Below, piece after piece: positions 1 through 12,700 of a stretch of 64,000 bases of DNA. The stretch comes from Symbiodinium kawagutii. Lineage: Eukaryota > Sar > Dinophyceae > Suessiales > Symbiodiniaceae. The stretch spans positions 351,237 through 415,236 of the forward strand of contig VSDK01018014.1 of NCBI GenBank assembly GCA_009767595.1. The letters run 5' to 3'. Both the position numbers and the translations under genes were made by a program. The notes under the pieces were generated by a model. It worked only from the letters and a program-made list of their open reading frames with translations. It was not told the DNA's origin and searched no databases. Each line of letters starts with the position of its first letter. The first letter of the stretch is position 1.

Positions 1-7
1 AATGAGG

Positions 8-82
8 GGCTGTGAGTCAATATTAAGCAACAATAATTAGGGATAATAACCAACAATAATAGGGAAAACAATGGCTAATTAT
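8..82. mobile_element. M1 inverted-repeat element, partial copy
   Basis: The stretch begins with GGCTGTGAGTCAA, the M1 terminal motif, and continues with the M1 core (ACCAACAATAATAGGGAAAACA). The other terminus is missing, so this is a truncated copy at the window edge. It is aligned by eye to the complete copies at 1,287, 34,777, 43,594, 50,842 and 52,467. Confidence 0.45.
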
Positions 83-534
83 GATTTGTGATATTATGAA
101 GCATTTCTAACCATCAAGATTAATTTGTTAATGATATCAGATTTATTTGGCAAATTAAATGTGGTCAATATATTATGGCTGTGTAATCCAAGTATTATTC
201 AATGATATATGGTTGAATTAGTTGGTCAGGTATATCATGAATCTATGGTTCATGTATGCTTAATCGGAATGATTTGTTATATGTGGCCTTGTCAAAGTCG
301 ATGATTTGATGATTTTTGGGGTGGATCCATGGTTCATGTATGCTTAATAGTCCTGAATGGTTGACAGGGCAATGTGAATGGCTTGATATGGTTTAACCAT
401 GGACATTCCTGGAAAAGACTGATCGTTAATTGATACCAATACCACTGATCTATAGAATTGGTAGAACGGAATAACCATAGTCGACCATCATTCGCAGTCA
501 CTAAACAGTGTCTTCATCATCGATGCCGGGTAAC

Positions 535-607
535 CAATATGATTTGCAAAGAATTTGTGAGGAAGCCAACATGGGGCGACTTTGGCAACGGCGCATCTGA
601 ATCATTC
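535..607 (-). CDS. candidate internal exon, unknown product
   Basis: An open frame on the minus strand lies between a CCCAG|G acceptor and a TTG|GTTACC donor. It reads NDSDAPLPKSPHVGFLTNSL and onward. There is no recognised domain. The plus strand is also open across this stretch, so the support is boundary quality and composition only. Confidence 0.35.
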
Positions 608-1286
608 CTGGGATTACCCACCAACCCACACCAATTACCTAAAAGCTACCATGAGAATGAACCAGTTTTTTTGGGGAAACATCTTAGTATACTAAAGAAT
701 TGAGTTGAGAATCACCCAGGATTCACAACTGGAGATCGCCTTTTTGAGACAATGATTCAGACTCCATCCATTTCTTGCTGCTTTCCCCTTCAGCTGGCTA
801 CCAATGGTCTTGGTCAGCTCTGAGGCTATGGGCCACAGCTCGCATCATCAATGAGCTATTGGGTTTGGGGTTGGCGATCCCGTCTCGACATGGCTAGCCA
901 GTGCATAGAAATCATCTGAAACACGCCCGAGAACTTGCTTTAAAGAATGTGCTTGGCATTAATCAACAAGTTCATATTTCATGGACATTTTGAACACTTG
1001 CATATACAAATTGTATACACATATATACTAGTATGGGCACATAAAGTATTTTACATCTATAATAATTATAACACAACATAACTGCGCATATATACATACA
1101 TGTCTATGATTATCGAGTTGTATAATCAAATAATAGTATGTAAATATATGAGTCTACTTATCTAATCTTATAGAAATCCATGGCCCCTGCTGGATCATAA
1201 GTATACATACAAAATCTATATGTCTATGATCATTGACTTGTATAATCAAATATAATCAAATAATAGTATATAAATCTGATACAAAT

Positions 1287-1386
1287 GGCTGTGGGTCAAA
1301 ACTCTGTGCCCCTGGTTCCCCATCATGAACCATTGTTTTCCCCATGAACTTTGCTTAATATTAATGGTTAATTTTGACCCATAGCC
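1287..1386. mobile_element. M1 inverted-repeat element, complete, TSD AAAT
   Basis: A 100-bp element opens with GGCTGTGGGTCAAAA and closes with the inverted form TTTTGACCCATAGCC. The four bases AAAT stand immediately on both sides (1,283-1,286 and 1,387-1,390), as expected for a 4-bp target-site duplication. It has no coding capacity, so it would be non-autonomous. Confidence 0.75.
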
Positions 1387-1437
1387 AAATCTCATCAAAA
1401 TTCATCCAATCCATGGCCCCTGCTGGATCCGAACGGT

Positions 1438-1455
1438 GCGCGCGCATGCGCGCGC
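1438..1455. repeat. perfect GC/AT palindrome, alternating purine-pyrimidine
   Basis: The 18 bases GCGCGCGCATGCGCGCGC are a perfect palindrome made only of alternating purines and pyrimidines. Such runs can adopt Z-DNA or a cruciform. It stands directly before a candidate exon at about 1,463 in otherwise AT-rich DNA. Any function is speculative. Confidence 0.6.
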
Positions 1456-1462
1456 CTTGGAG

Positions 1463-1546
1463 CTCTTGGAGCTCTCGACGCTGATCCGTGGACGCTGCTG
1501 CATGGCATCATCGAAGCCGTTGCGGTCTTTGGCTCGGCTCTAAGTG
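1463..1546 (+). CDS. candidate exon, unknown product
   Basis: A GC-rich frame on the plus strand reads ALDADPWTLLHGIIEAVAVF, a plausible amphipathic stretch. Possible acceptors are the GGAG repeats just upstream. No family is recognised and the donor is unclear. The minus frame is open but low in complexity. Confidence 0.3.
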
Positions 1547-1556
1547 GTGGACTTAA

Positions 1557-1822
1557 AGGTTGTGAACTAGTGGTAACTAGTGGTTAAGTAGTGGTTAAGT
1601 AGTGGTTAACTAGTGGGCAACTTGGTGGTTAGCTAGTGACCTTAGTGGTTCACTAGTGGGCAATAACTAGTGGTTGACTAGTGGTTACCTACAGTGGTTA
1701 GCTGGTGCTCACTTAGTGACCTTAGTGGTACGTAGCTTAGTGGTTACGTAGTGATAAGTTAGTGGTCAACTAGTGGTGACTTAGTGGTCGTGAGGTTAAC
1801 TAGTGGCGACCTTAGTGGTGAA
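1557..1822. repeat. degenerate ACTAGTGGTTA repeat field
   Basis: About 265 bases are built from loose copies of ACTAGTGGTTA / CTTAGTGGT with spacing of roughly 10-16 bases. There is no fixed period. No reading frame is maintained, so it is read as noncoding. Confidence 0.65.
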
Positions 1823-2052
1823 ATTCATGGTGCCATTCATGGTGCCATTCTTCTGATCTTTTCCGGGTTTCTAATGATTCTCGGAGCCTAAGATCATTTG
1901 TTCTTCAACTTCTTCCAAGATCTACAAAAAAACAATGCATGCATAACCCACAGCCATTCAACAAAGCATCAGACTTTCCAAACATGTGACAAAGCTGAGG
2001 TTCTTAACCAAAAGTGTCATTCCGGGATCAGAGGTGTCATGGCTATCTCTAC

Positions 2053-2131
2053 AGGTTGCTCCAAAATGAAGACGTGATTCGAGGCAGGTCGAATGCTGTG
2101 GCGTTTGCAGGCCAGGCACCAAATGGGCCAA
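2053..2131 (-). CDS. candidate exon, unknown product
   Basis: The minus-strand frame WPIWCLACKRHSIRPASNHV is followed by FILEQP. An ATTAG acceptor precedes it and a CCT|GTAGAG donor follows. If the donor is not used, the frame reaches a stop at 2,017. No family is recognised. Confidence 0.35.
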
Positions 2132-3394
2132 CTAATTGTCAGGTGTTGGGTTTTTGTATCCGTGATGTTTGATTCAACATATATAGGTAGGATGAAATAG
2201 GATGAATATATTCTCAAGAGCAAATCCTTTTGCTAGGTGATGACGGCAAGGTAGATGCCAAATAATCACATAGCATGATCCCCTATCGACAACCAGCCAG
2301 CAACTGACAGCTAGGCAACCTTGTAACCAGTAACATTGAGCCATGTCCAAGCCACCCGTCTTGTGATAATGGTTCTGCTGTTGCTAGGGCGAGGTTCAGG
2401 CGTATTGGTGTTGCAAGCCTCATTAACCCGGATCAAAAACAGTTTTGGCAACCGCTCGTATCTGATTGTATAGTCTGCAAATTACGGAGATGGCCAACAT
2501 GACATCTAAGGGGAGTCATCATTGATGAAGCATATGCAGGTACTCCGGTCAAATGTTCCTTGACAAAAACTGCAAAAGAATCGCTGTCATTAAATCAAAT
2601 ATTCCTCACTGTACATAATGTGCGGATTCCCTTTCACGACTAGTTCTATTGTTCCATGAAATTGCTGGACATTCTAACTTGTGGAAGGCATCGCGAGGAA
2701 CAGCGCGGCTATGATGATGGTTCCTATCCAGTTAGGACCGTCCAAACCTGCCCCTCCCAATCTGGATTTTTCACCCATCCATCATGTTACAAATTTGCAG
2801 AATTGCAAATTGAAATTTGGTGGGGGTCATCAGTTTGGGGCGGTTGTACCCACCGCAAGAATGCACCCAAAGTACGGTGCTCCTTTGGGTGGCGTCTTAC
2901 TGATGAACCCCCCAACCCCAAGCCCCACCCTTCGCTTCACATGGCGCTCCCCCTCACCCTTCTGCTTTTTTTTTCGAACGCTGTGGCGGCCTACGGCTGC
3001 AAGAATGAGTCCTAAGATGGGGTAAGATGGAGGAATCCAAGGTATCTTCAGTCGTTCGCTTTCCTTAAAATGACTCAGGTTTTTCCCTCAACAGCATATA
3101 GCTTTGGCACTTTTTCCAATATCTTCACTTTCCCTCGTTCAAATGCAGACAACTGCGAGTTGTGGTGGATTGGGGGTCCACCAACCGGAGGCTACATGGG
3201 AAGAAGCAACGTGCCGAGACGACCGCAAATAGACACCCATTTTGGAAATGGAGCTGTGGTCGGTCATGCCCATGAGTCTGTCCCAAAGCAAAAACTTTAA
3301 TCCAGTCCTAATGAAAAAAAATGAATAAGTAGGATGAATCCTGCAAAGTGGGTACCACATGGTGACACTCATAAGGATATAAGAGGGGGGCAAG

Positions 3395-3578
3395 GTGTCC
3401 CGATCTGCTTGGGGAAAAGGACGAGGAGGAAAAGGAGCGGGATGACTTGACATCAAATCCACATGCCTCACAGGTGGAAAGAAATGGTGTGGGGGACCCA
3501 CTGTTCTTGCTACAACAACTTGTGACCAGACCATCCAAATTCCAACCTCCCAGCTGCACCGTCAATGGCCTCAAGTAA
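3395..3578 (+). CDS. terminal or internal exon, acidic/basic protein, unknown
   Basis: After a GCAAG|G acceptor the plus frame reads CPDLLGEKDEEEKERDDLTS and continues for 60 codons to a TAA at 3,576. The charge-rich composition is far more protein-like than the antisense frame, which is also open. A GTAAAA donor overlaps the last codon, so the exon may continue elsewhere instead of ending here. The product is not recognised. Confidence 0.5.
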
Positions 3579-4119
3579 AATAAGGATCATCTCGTCCTGT
3601 CACTGGGGCGAACGATGGACTGAAGGACAGAGTCCAGGACAGAGGGACTAACACTGCTATACTGCTTTGCAAGCAATTTGTGGTGTCACAGGTCTGCTGG
3701 ACTATACCAATTGGACACATGGAACCGATTTTGTATGCGTGTCCATATATGTGTTGGAATGTGTTGAAATAGACGTGTGTCTCCATTGCACTACACCGGC
3801 ATGCATTACCTTACATGGCAGTTCTTGGCATTACACTTTGATTTACGTTACGTGCACACCAAGAAACGAACATGCGAGCAACCATAGTGTGGGCGGTAAC
3901 TGGCGAGACAACCTCAACCCTGAAAGCTCTTCTCAGTGGTGGCACCATTTGGATGGCCAGTTCTTTGGTCGGAGGTTAGGACTGCATCAGGCTATGATCA
4001 ACCATGAACAATGACTGATCATCCGAAAACTAAGATTATTCAGGAATTCTTGATCGTGAGTAAACACCATCGACAAGTATTCACGATCGCCAACAAATAT
4101 TAACCAGCAATTGGCACGA

Positions 4120-4470
4120 GTCACCTGTCAATCCACCATTTCTCAACTATTGTAATGATTAGCCAATATTAACTGTCGATTAACCACTGATTGACGATGA
4201 ATTGACCATTCACTGAGCAGGAGCTCATCTGGTTGGTGATTTCAACAAGGTCCCCCCAGCGAAGCATGTGCACGCAGCACATGTCTCTACTATTAGTCCA
4301 CCAACCAACCATTTGTTGATACCAGTGCAATTAAAAAAGTCAATCAAACCACCAAGCAGTAGTTGTTTAACCATTATTGATGGTTAGTATCCCCTATTAA
4401 CCATTGTTACTGGTTCTAACCAACCAATGAACCAACCAATCAACCAACCAACCAACCATTATATCATATA
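4120..4470. other. noncoding, AACC/ACCATT-rich
   Basis: This AT-rich intergenic or intronic DNA has many TTAACCATT and CAACCAACC motifs, including an (AACC)n run at 4,405-4,460. No exon is supported. The same vocabulary fills 35.6-36.1 kb. Confidence 0.5.
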
Positions 4471-6682
4471 TGAATCAAGAAACCCTCAACGGAGTCGACC
4501 CCTGCCCAGCCCAAGACCTCCGCCTGCAGATTTTCCTGCCGGACCTGGGATGAGATGTGGCAAGTGGGGAATTCAGAGCAGCTCAGTAGGAAGTTTGCTA
4601 CGGCTTGGGGATTGAGATTGATATATAATTACAGTATATTGATGTAATTTAGTTGGCACTTTGGGGATTAAAAATGACAATGAATTCGACAATGGCCCCA
4701 ATGATTGGTATAGGGGTAAATCAATAATAATGAGATTGATTCTTCTTTTTCCACACAGTCTGAGTCACTTGACGCCTGAGTTTATGGTCATGCTAGCCCA
4801 CCTGGCAAAAGCCACTTTGGCACCAAGGGCTAATTACATCTACCACCGCAATGGGATTGACTATCAATGATCTAATGATACCTTTGGGGACTGATAATGA
4901 CAATTGTTTCGATAGTAGCCCCAATGATAATGATAATGATATCGATAATAGCCGTGCCCTAGAAAGAAACAGCTGATTTCGAAGCACGATTGGAGATGCG
5001 ATTGGGACATTGCCTGATTTGGGATGGATCAAATGGAGGCATCCAGCTGCTAGGTGGGACCTTTCAGTTGATATGAAAGTAAACTCATTGCTGGGGACCA
5101 AAGCCACAACGAATATAAATCACTGGTGGTTGTCAACGTCATCCATCTACATCCAGTGGCTTTGATGAGTGCCAAGGCTACTTCTTTTCTAGCTCTGTGC
5201 CAGAATCTTTGTGGGGAGAAAAAGAAAACCCACCTCTGTACCCTTGACTTATTCAAATGCACATCTTCACAAACGGTGCACAACCAGATTCCCAACGAGA
5301 AACCACTATTTAAGTGGAAATGACTGGGTGGCAGGCAAACTAATGCAGCAACGGCTTCATGCTATGGAGCTGAAGCATACCGCCTCTTTGGGCCCAATCC
5401 GCCCTGGGGTTAGATCGTTCGCGTCCCTTGCAACGGGTTATGAACGCTCATGATAACCTCTGATGGGAGATCTGCAACGATACACCGCCCGTCACCGCCC
5501 AGACTTCGTAACACCAGCTATATCTATGGTAAAATCAAGGAGGGTGATTACGATTGATCTACAATTACTTTGTGGACGCGCCCATCTAGTTGCTGTATCC
5601 AAGCCATTCTTGGATGTCGTACCCTGTTGTTGATCATCATTCACAATAACTTGCCATGAGTAGCCATGCCATTTTTGGTCATAAAACAATCATTCAATTA
5701 GAGCAGTCACCATCATCTAATTACATCATCGGGTTCGTGGTTGAACCACCCCGTCATGAAAAACATGCTCGTGAACAAACCAACCATCTAGTGCAATACA
5801 TTTGGGAAAATCTGAAAAAATGCACATCAAACATCATCAAACCACCCAACAGATCATTGACCATCCATCGGATCTACCCATCCCTGGGACCCATCAGCGT
5901 GTCCATGGAACCCCGGTGCCGCCCGTAGCTGCCAGGTGGCGAAGGCTGGGCAACTCCCGCGCTTTGGGCGGATCTCCGGGACGTTGGCCTCGTGTGCCCG
6001 TGGGTCAAGCAGATCACCCATCCCCTTTCCGGCAACCATCAAGTTCATGGGGGAATCGTTTCACCAACAATAACGGAGAACAATCAATCATAGGGAACAA
6101 CCAGAGCTGATAAGGAACCATGTTTCACCAACAGTCAGCTGGTTCCTGTAGGGAATTCAGTTCAGCATCAAGATGATTTCACCAACAATAACAGTTCTAG
6201 TGGTAGAAAACCAGGGGTACAGCGTACCCACCGCGCTGGGAATCAGGGCTACTGCTTGGTTGTGCCAAGCCTCCAGAGATGAATGTGTCTCTCCCTGCCC
6301 CGTGCATCGGTGCATCCATAGCTGCCCGTTTGGGTTGATGACCATCAAGCACTACCATCATTAAAGAAAGCGCTGCCAACCAGCATCAGGGATAAGACTG
6401 ATGCGAAATCAGTCGCTCATCTGAGCAGCTGTTCTTAGCTCATCATCTAGCAGCAAGTTCACACGATGTCTCCGAAATGGAAACAAGAACCGCCACTAAA
6501 GGCTGACCAGATATGGATTCCAAAACGAATCATTTCCACAACTCCAACCTAGCTTACCCCAACAAAAATCAAAGAACCAACCATGAACTAATCATGAATC
6601 ATCAATAACTAACAATAAGTTGACATTATTGACTTATGTTGACTTATTAAGTAACCATCATTGACCAATCAGCACCCACCAA

Positions 6683-6799
6683 TCAACCACCACCCACCAC
6701 CCACCACGACCCACCGGTGCCTTTCCCAGCTGAGTGCCCCAAACCGTGTCTCTCGCTCTCCGGCGCAGGGCCAAAGACGTTGAAGAAGCGACCGAAGCC
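6683..6799 (-). CDS. phosphatase terminal exon H
   Basis: The exon is 117 nt including the stop. It reads GFGRFFNVFGPAPESERHGL, then a Gly/Ser/Trp-rich tail to TGA at 6,685-6,683. The acceptor is TCCTTCAG|GGC. The tail replaces the canonical C-terminal DYFL that is methylated in PP2A, so regulation by that methylation would not apply if this is the true end. Confidence 0.75.
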   Translation of the reverse strand, partial: GFGRFFNVFGPAPESERHGLGHSAGKGTGGSWWVVGGG

Positions 6800-9700
6800 C
6801 TGAAGGATAAGGATCGCTGTATATACCATTACTGTATCCTATGGGATATGGGTTAATGGTGAACCAGGGCTTCATTAACCTCCATATCAACCAGGATATG
6901 GGTTAATGATCGCTGTATATGCCAATATCCTATCAGTCAATCACTATGAATATGGTTGATCACTGTATGGTTGATCATTTTACCAGGTCATTCTAAACCA
7001 AAGCCATTCCGGTTACAATGTGAATGATATTTTTTTTCAAAGAAGCGACAGGCCATTCAGGTTACCCATTGGCTGATCAAGTTACCAAAGCCCGCAAGGA
7101 CAATGTGAATGATCATTTTACCAGGAAACCATTGGTTGATGAAAAGCATTTGGGGTATCACCATTTTACCAATGAAACTATCATTCCTTAACCATTGATG
7201 GATGAAAAGCATTTTACCAGAAAACCTTTGGTTGACTGGGGGTATCACCATTTTGGCAGCCATATACTGGTGAATGATGATAGTTATATACCAATATGGT
7301 CACCTCGGCGCAGGAAGCAAGTTGTTCTTCAACTTTTTCCTGGAAATTCCTGTGAACTCTGAACTATAACTATATTTCACCGTTAAGCATTAACTGTAGT
7401 GAAGATTAAGAACTATTGATTATACAACTCTGAAGTTGACTAACTATCAGAGTGGTTTTAATTAATTAATCCATCTGCCTACCAACCCACCAACCGACCC
7501 ACCTGCAACCCACCCACCCACCAGTTTTCGACCCGCGCTGACTGAGACAGTTCCCCGCCTCGGAGATCTCTAAGATGGAGGCGGTGTTGCCGAAGCGATA
7601 ACCTGATCGAACCCGCTGGGAACTGGTCACGTTTTTCGGCTTGGTCCAGTGGTGAAAACGTGGCATGTTTTTGGGTTGCCAACTTTGGCACATCTGTTGA
7701 TTGAATCATGAGAATGTGGCATGTATGTATATTGTATACTGTGTATGTATGTATGTATACAAGTTTGTTATATTTTGTTCATCACATTAACATAGAACAC
7801 ACAAACACTTATCATAGAACGCATAGAACACACACATTGTTATCATGATGAACTCCCACTGTCTTCAACAATTAAAGGCCAGTAGTATCTTGCGAATGGT
7901 CTGCTGTTTGGCCCTGGATCCAAATCCATATCACGATTCTTACATTTCTAGCGGTTCATTGCAACCCATTTATCTTTGGTCTCACATTTCGAACGGTTGA
8001 TTCAGTGGTTCAGTGCACACGACCCATTTTGCTCTGGGACACCATCTATGGGCAGCGCCCACTCGCTTCATAAACCGCCGGATCAGCTGCATAGCCACCA
8101 ACTTTTCCCGAAAAAAGGCTACTGGGCAATGCAAACACCTGGTTGCAGTGATGTGTTTCTGCTGGTTAGATCAAAGGAAGTCTGGTCTTCTCATTTCATG
8201 GTTTCACAGTTTCACCCTTCTATACCAGCCAGTAAAAGACTCGGCAATGATCAGCCAACATCATTGATACTGCTCATATGTTCAACGCTGGTTGATCAAA
8301 GGTAAAAGCAGGAAACGATAATAAGTAGCAAGAACCAACAACGGATTGTCGATAGGTTCTGGCATGGTGGCTGATTACTAGATGTTCCTACTATGCAGTA
8401 CCCCCTACTTAAGTTGGCTTATACTTTATAACTAGGCCAACTACCAGTCATGGTAGAACTGCTGTTGATTGGTTTGCTAACCAACTTGTGGTTGCGGGGC
8501 AGCCCTGGCCAGAACCACTGGTTCTACCGGTGGTTCACCCCCGTGGTAGCACTGGAGATCATCCCGTCGCCCTTGAGGGTCCATAGGCCACTGCTCCCCA
8601 GAGACATGGTAAAAACCATTCTTCTTGATGGGGAAACCATCAAATTTCGCGCAGTATCCCTCTGGGTTACATTACACATACTGTACATGCGGGGTCCCTG
8701 CGGGGTCCCTGCGGGTTTGTGGATCTTGCACCAGAGATGACGGGTTTGTTGATGCTGATTGAGGCTGGTTGATGCTGGTCGATGCTGGTTGCACCTGGGT
8801 CCCGCGCAATAATTTGGAGCACTCCACACAGTGGACAGGCTATCGTCAAAGAGCACCTAGTGCAACAGCTCACTGGTGGCTTTTCGGCCTCCGAGATCTC
8901 TATTGAAAGGTATAAGCATACTTGAAACTAAGCAGCTTGTTGATTTGTAAATGCAAATGATCATTGATATGCGCATGTGCTTAAATACTGTCAAATAGCA
9001 TGATTGGTAGATCAATCTGTTTAAAAGACCTCCAGATTTGATGCTGAATCACCAGCTATGGCAAAGATGTGGTAGTGGAATCTTCAGCAGCTGGATCTAC
9101 CATCAGTCAGTTTATTCCCGAGGCCTTGCTCTGCAACTCCGCCCAACACTCAAAATGCTTGAGGTTCTGCTCATTCAAACAACAAACAACTGGCCGGGAA
9201 ACTCTGCCTGGTGCCCTGGCGGTAGGTAACAACTATGTCATCAAGGGCAATCCCCCTAGCCCCCCCGAAAAAAATGATCACGGTGGGTAAACCAATGACT
9301 TGGGGGTATCCCATACTAGCGTATAGACTGTATAGATATGCATTGAAATGCAGCTTGATACCCATGTAACACGCATGTATCTATGTGATTAGACGGAAGA
9401 GGTCTCACCCGCATTCAGCTGAAAGATGATGCTGGTGGCCGTTCGTGTGAGCTACAGTGAAGACGGATAGGGACATGTGTAGGTATCTCGCTGGGCCAAA
9501 GTAGGATTAATCAAACCTACCTATGTATTGGTTAACGTCCTCTTGGGCTGAATTTTTTGTCCCAATTCAAAGTAGTATTCGTGTGAGATTTCTTCCCTGG
9601 ATAATGTCTATCCCTGAGCTCACCCCGAATTAGTTGACACACGCCCCAAAATATCCAGATTTGCACAAATATAATTCAATCTACCTTCAAAAGGAACCCT

Positions 9701-12700
9701 GTCCACATGTTTCCGCATGGGAATCCTATGGTTGGCCATTGGTTTCCCCATGTTTCCCCATACGAATCGTCTGGTTTCCCTCATCTTTTCCCATAGGAAT
9801 GCTCTGGTTTCCTATTGGTTTCCTCATCTTTTCCCCATAGGAATCTTATGGTTTCCCATTGATGTCATCGTCTTTCTGCATGGGAATCTCATGGTTCCCA
9901 TAGGTTTCCTCATTTTCCCTCAGTAGGAATCTTACTCATATTATCATTTCCCGAGCTTCCAGAAAAATGCTGGAGAAGGTCTGAGGTTCATCAATCGGGT
10001 AAAACCAAAACCTTGAGAAAACCTTTCGGCCGGTTGTAAATGCGGAGTTGGCATTACGTAGAATGTTTATAAATATGTATATATATGTAAATACATATAT
10101 ATATATATTCTATACCGTAAATAATATATATATACACATATACAGTAAACATAGAAGAGACAGAGGCAAAGACACTTATATCATATAAATGCGTGTGAAG
10201 TACGTGTATATTATAGTGCCCTATCCATCTCTGAATGCCTGTAGATCACACAGATGCATGTAGAGGAGATGATAATGACATGGATACACCGTTATACACC
10301 TGCTTACTGGAATTTGCACGTGCTGTGGTTTTCAACAAATGGAGCACTCCAATGCATTCAAAACAGAATCGCTCTGCTCAGATGCAGAATCCCTACAAAC
10401 TAGGCAATGGCATGCAATGGCTAGCCATGGCCCAAATCGAGGCAAAAAGAACTGCGTGGTGTCAATGGGGTCCCTGGAAAAAAGAAGAAAACGAGTCCAT
10501 AGGTGTGACAATAGATCATTGCATGCCAAAAGATGTGAGTCTTTTATGAGGCAATACTGGCTATGAATCACCATCCAAGTCATGGGCTAACTCAACCATT
10601 TCCCAACATTTCCAGTTGGTCAGAATTTCACCAGGCCGCTGGCACGATCGGGCGACCTGGTAGCCCGTCATGCACAACTGGTGCGCACGCACCAAATGGG
10701 CTAAGCCATTGAGTTGGAGAAACCTCACCGGGGGGCGCAGCAGGCATGCTAAGGAGCCAGCCACAAAGCAGAACCAAGGTGGATGGACGTCCACCGAAGA
10801 AGGTAGTCAACCAACCATTTCTTCATGATTTAAAACCACCAACCAGGTTCCATGTTGGATAATCACTATTATATAAACATCATTAATCACTATTAATCAC
10901 TACTAAACCATCATTATTAAACTATTAATCACTATCAATCACTATTAATCACTACTAAACTAGTCAACCAACCATTTCTTCATGATTTTAAACCACCAAC
11001 CAGCACTGGTTCATCACTGTCGACATTGTACGACTGCTGATTTTTCACAGCCACGACGCACCGCCGGCTCCAGGTGGCACCTCCAAGCCACATCTTTGCC
11101 GAAGACAAAGCCAGCACCGCGCGGGGAAATGACCTGCGGCACCACGATGCTGCTGCAAGGCATAGCAATGATGCTTTGCTATCAGCTTTGCTATGTCAAA
11201 TGACATTGATTTGCAAGGATTGAACTATATCATGTTTCAAACTATCAGATTTCATTGCTGCAAAATGGCAGCGAATGTTTCTGACGCTTTGAACTACCCG
11301 AGATCTGAGATGATTTGCAGCCTGCAAGGGGATCACACGGACATGACAAGCTGGCAGTGAAAATTGAAATCTCATTGGGCTGTCATCGTTGATCAAGTGA
11401 TGGTTGACCAGTGCTTCCGTTCAGGCCACTCTTCTGATTACAGATGATCTCCCGCTACTCCACGTGAGCACCCAACTTCAAGATATTTTTTTTCGCAGTG
11501 AAAACCATTCAGATCCACTCAAGTCAACTGATTGATTTTCTCATTTGGAGTCTGTGCACGAATGATGCACCCTTCAAAAAAATCTAAAGTATGAAAAGTC
11601 GCAGTAATAGTCGTACTCGTCGTCTTTGTTGTTGCAGTAGTTGTACTAGTTGAAATAGTTGTTGTAGTAGCAGTAGTAGTCTGGTTGTTGGTTTCAACCG
11701 CTCTAAAAAAATTAGCTGATCGACCAACCATCCTTGAATAGCAGGGAAAATAAAAGTGTTGATATAAAGCCACCAGCCAAGGATATCACTATTGCTACAG
11801 CTGCTATTGTCACTCTTGCTACTGTAATTGTGGTTGCCCGTTGTCGTCGCAGTAGTGCTAGCATTGGCAAGGAGAAGTAGTAAGAGTCGTGGAAGGAGTC
11901 GTAGCATTAGTAAGTGTGGTTGCAGTAGTAATAGTACTGGCAACCTTCGTGGTGGCTTCAAGATCGCTAAAACTTTAACGGCTTTAGTGCCTGGTAAATC
12001 GATCATATCCCAAGGTGGCTAAGAACCTGCTGGGTGCTGTAAGCCACCAGTCGTCGTGGCTACGTGGTTACCTTGCTGTCGTGGTGGTAGCCACGTTGTC
12101 ACTTGGTCCCCCGGACGAAGCCCATCTTGTCGGGATCCGGGTCCGACCTGGGGACTGTTGATGCTATGAGGCCTAGGTGAATGGTGAGTTGATGTTACTT
12201 ATAATTTAGGTTTAGCAACAATAGTTAGGTAACATGAATAGTTACTAAGTTTGTTGATGTTATATACTCATAGGTTTAAACCAAAGGTTGGATGATGAGC
12301 TATAGTTAGGTACAATATCAACTATACATAGAAATTTACCAATTGTACTTATAATTACTGTATGGTTCATTGTTGTAAGAAATGGTGCATGAATGGTTGG
12401 TGATATGATATGGTACCTGACATTTTTGCTTGCCTTGAATACGCACATACAGATAGATATCACTGCCATGGTTGCTTGGCTTCTCCCATATAGGTGGCTA
12501 CGTAGTAATGGCAAGGTTGGTGCCTGCCATGTCAAAACAACACATGCATATGCGACCAAATGTTTGCCAGATCAGAACACATCCTTGTGTATAGATGTGT
12601 ATAGTGCATAGCTGAATATGCATGTACGTAGATGTAAGTATGTAGGCATCTATAAATATATGTATATATATATACATAAATATAGATACATAGATGCATT

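Noticed and set aside
5487-5505. GATACACCGCCCGTCACCGC resembles the 3' end of small-subunit rRNA (TACACACCGCCCGTC).
   Set aside because: The flanks show no rRNA helices or further conserved blocks, and the match is about 14 bases. It is a chance match.
6726-6811. Plus-strand exon candidate with AKDVEEATEALKDKD.
   Set aside because: It is antisense to the phosphatase terminal exon (NVFGPAPESER), which is fixed by family similarity and phase.
9884-9902. Antisense of CTCATGGTTCCCATAGGT reads YGNHE, like the phosphatase GNHE motif.
   Set aside because: It lies in the 43-bp repeat and downstream of the RAHQ exon, so it is in the wrong order.
9634-9926. ORFs reading WFPIG / FLIFSP repeats.
   Set aside because: They are the translation of the 43-bp tandem repeat in a phosphatase intron, and the units are not multiples of three.
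10640-10705. Plus-strand frame RPLARSGDLVARHAQLVRTH with a GC donor.
   Set aside because: It is antisense to the phosphatase RAHQ exon. It shows that open frame plus splice-like sites is not proof in GC-rich DNA here.
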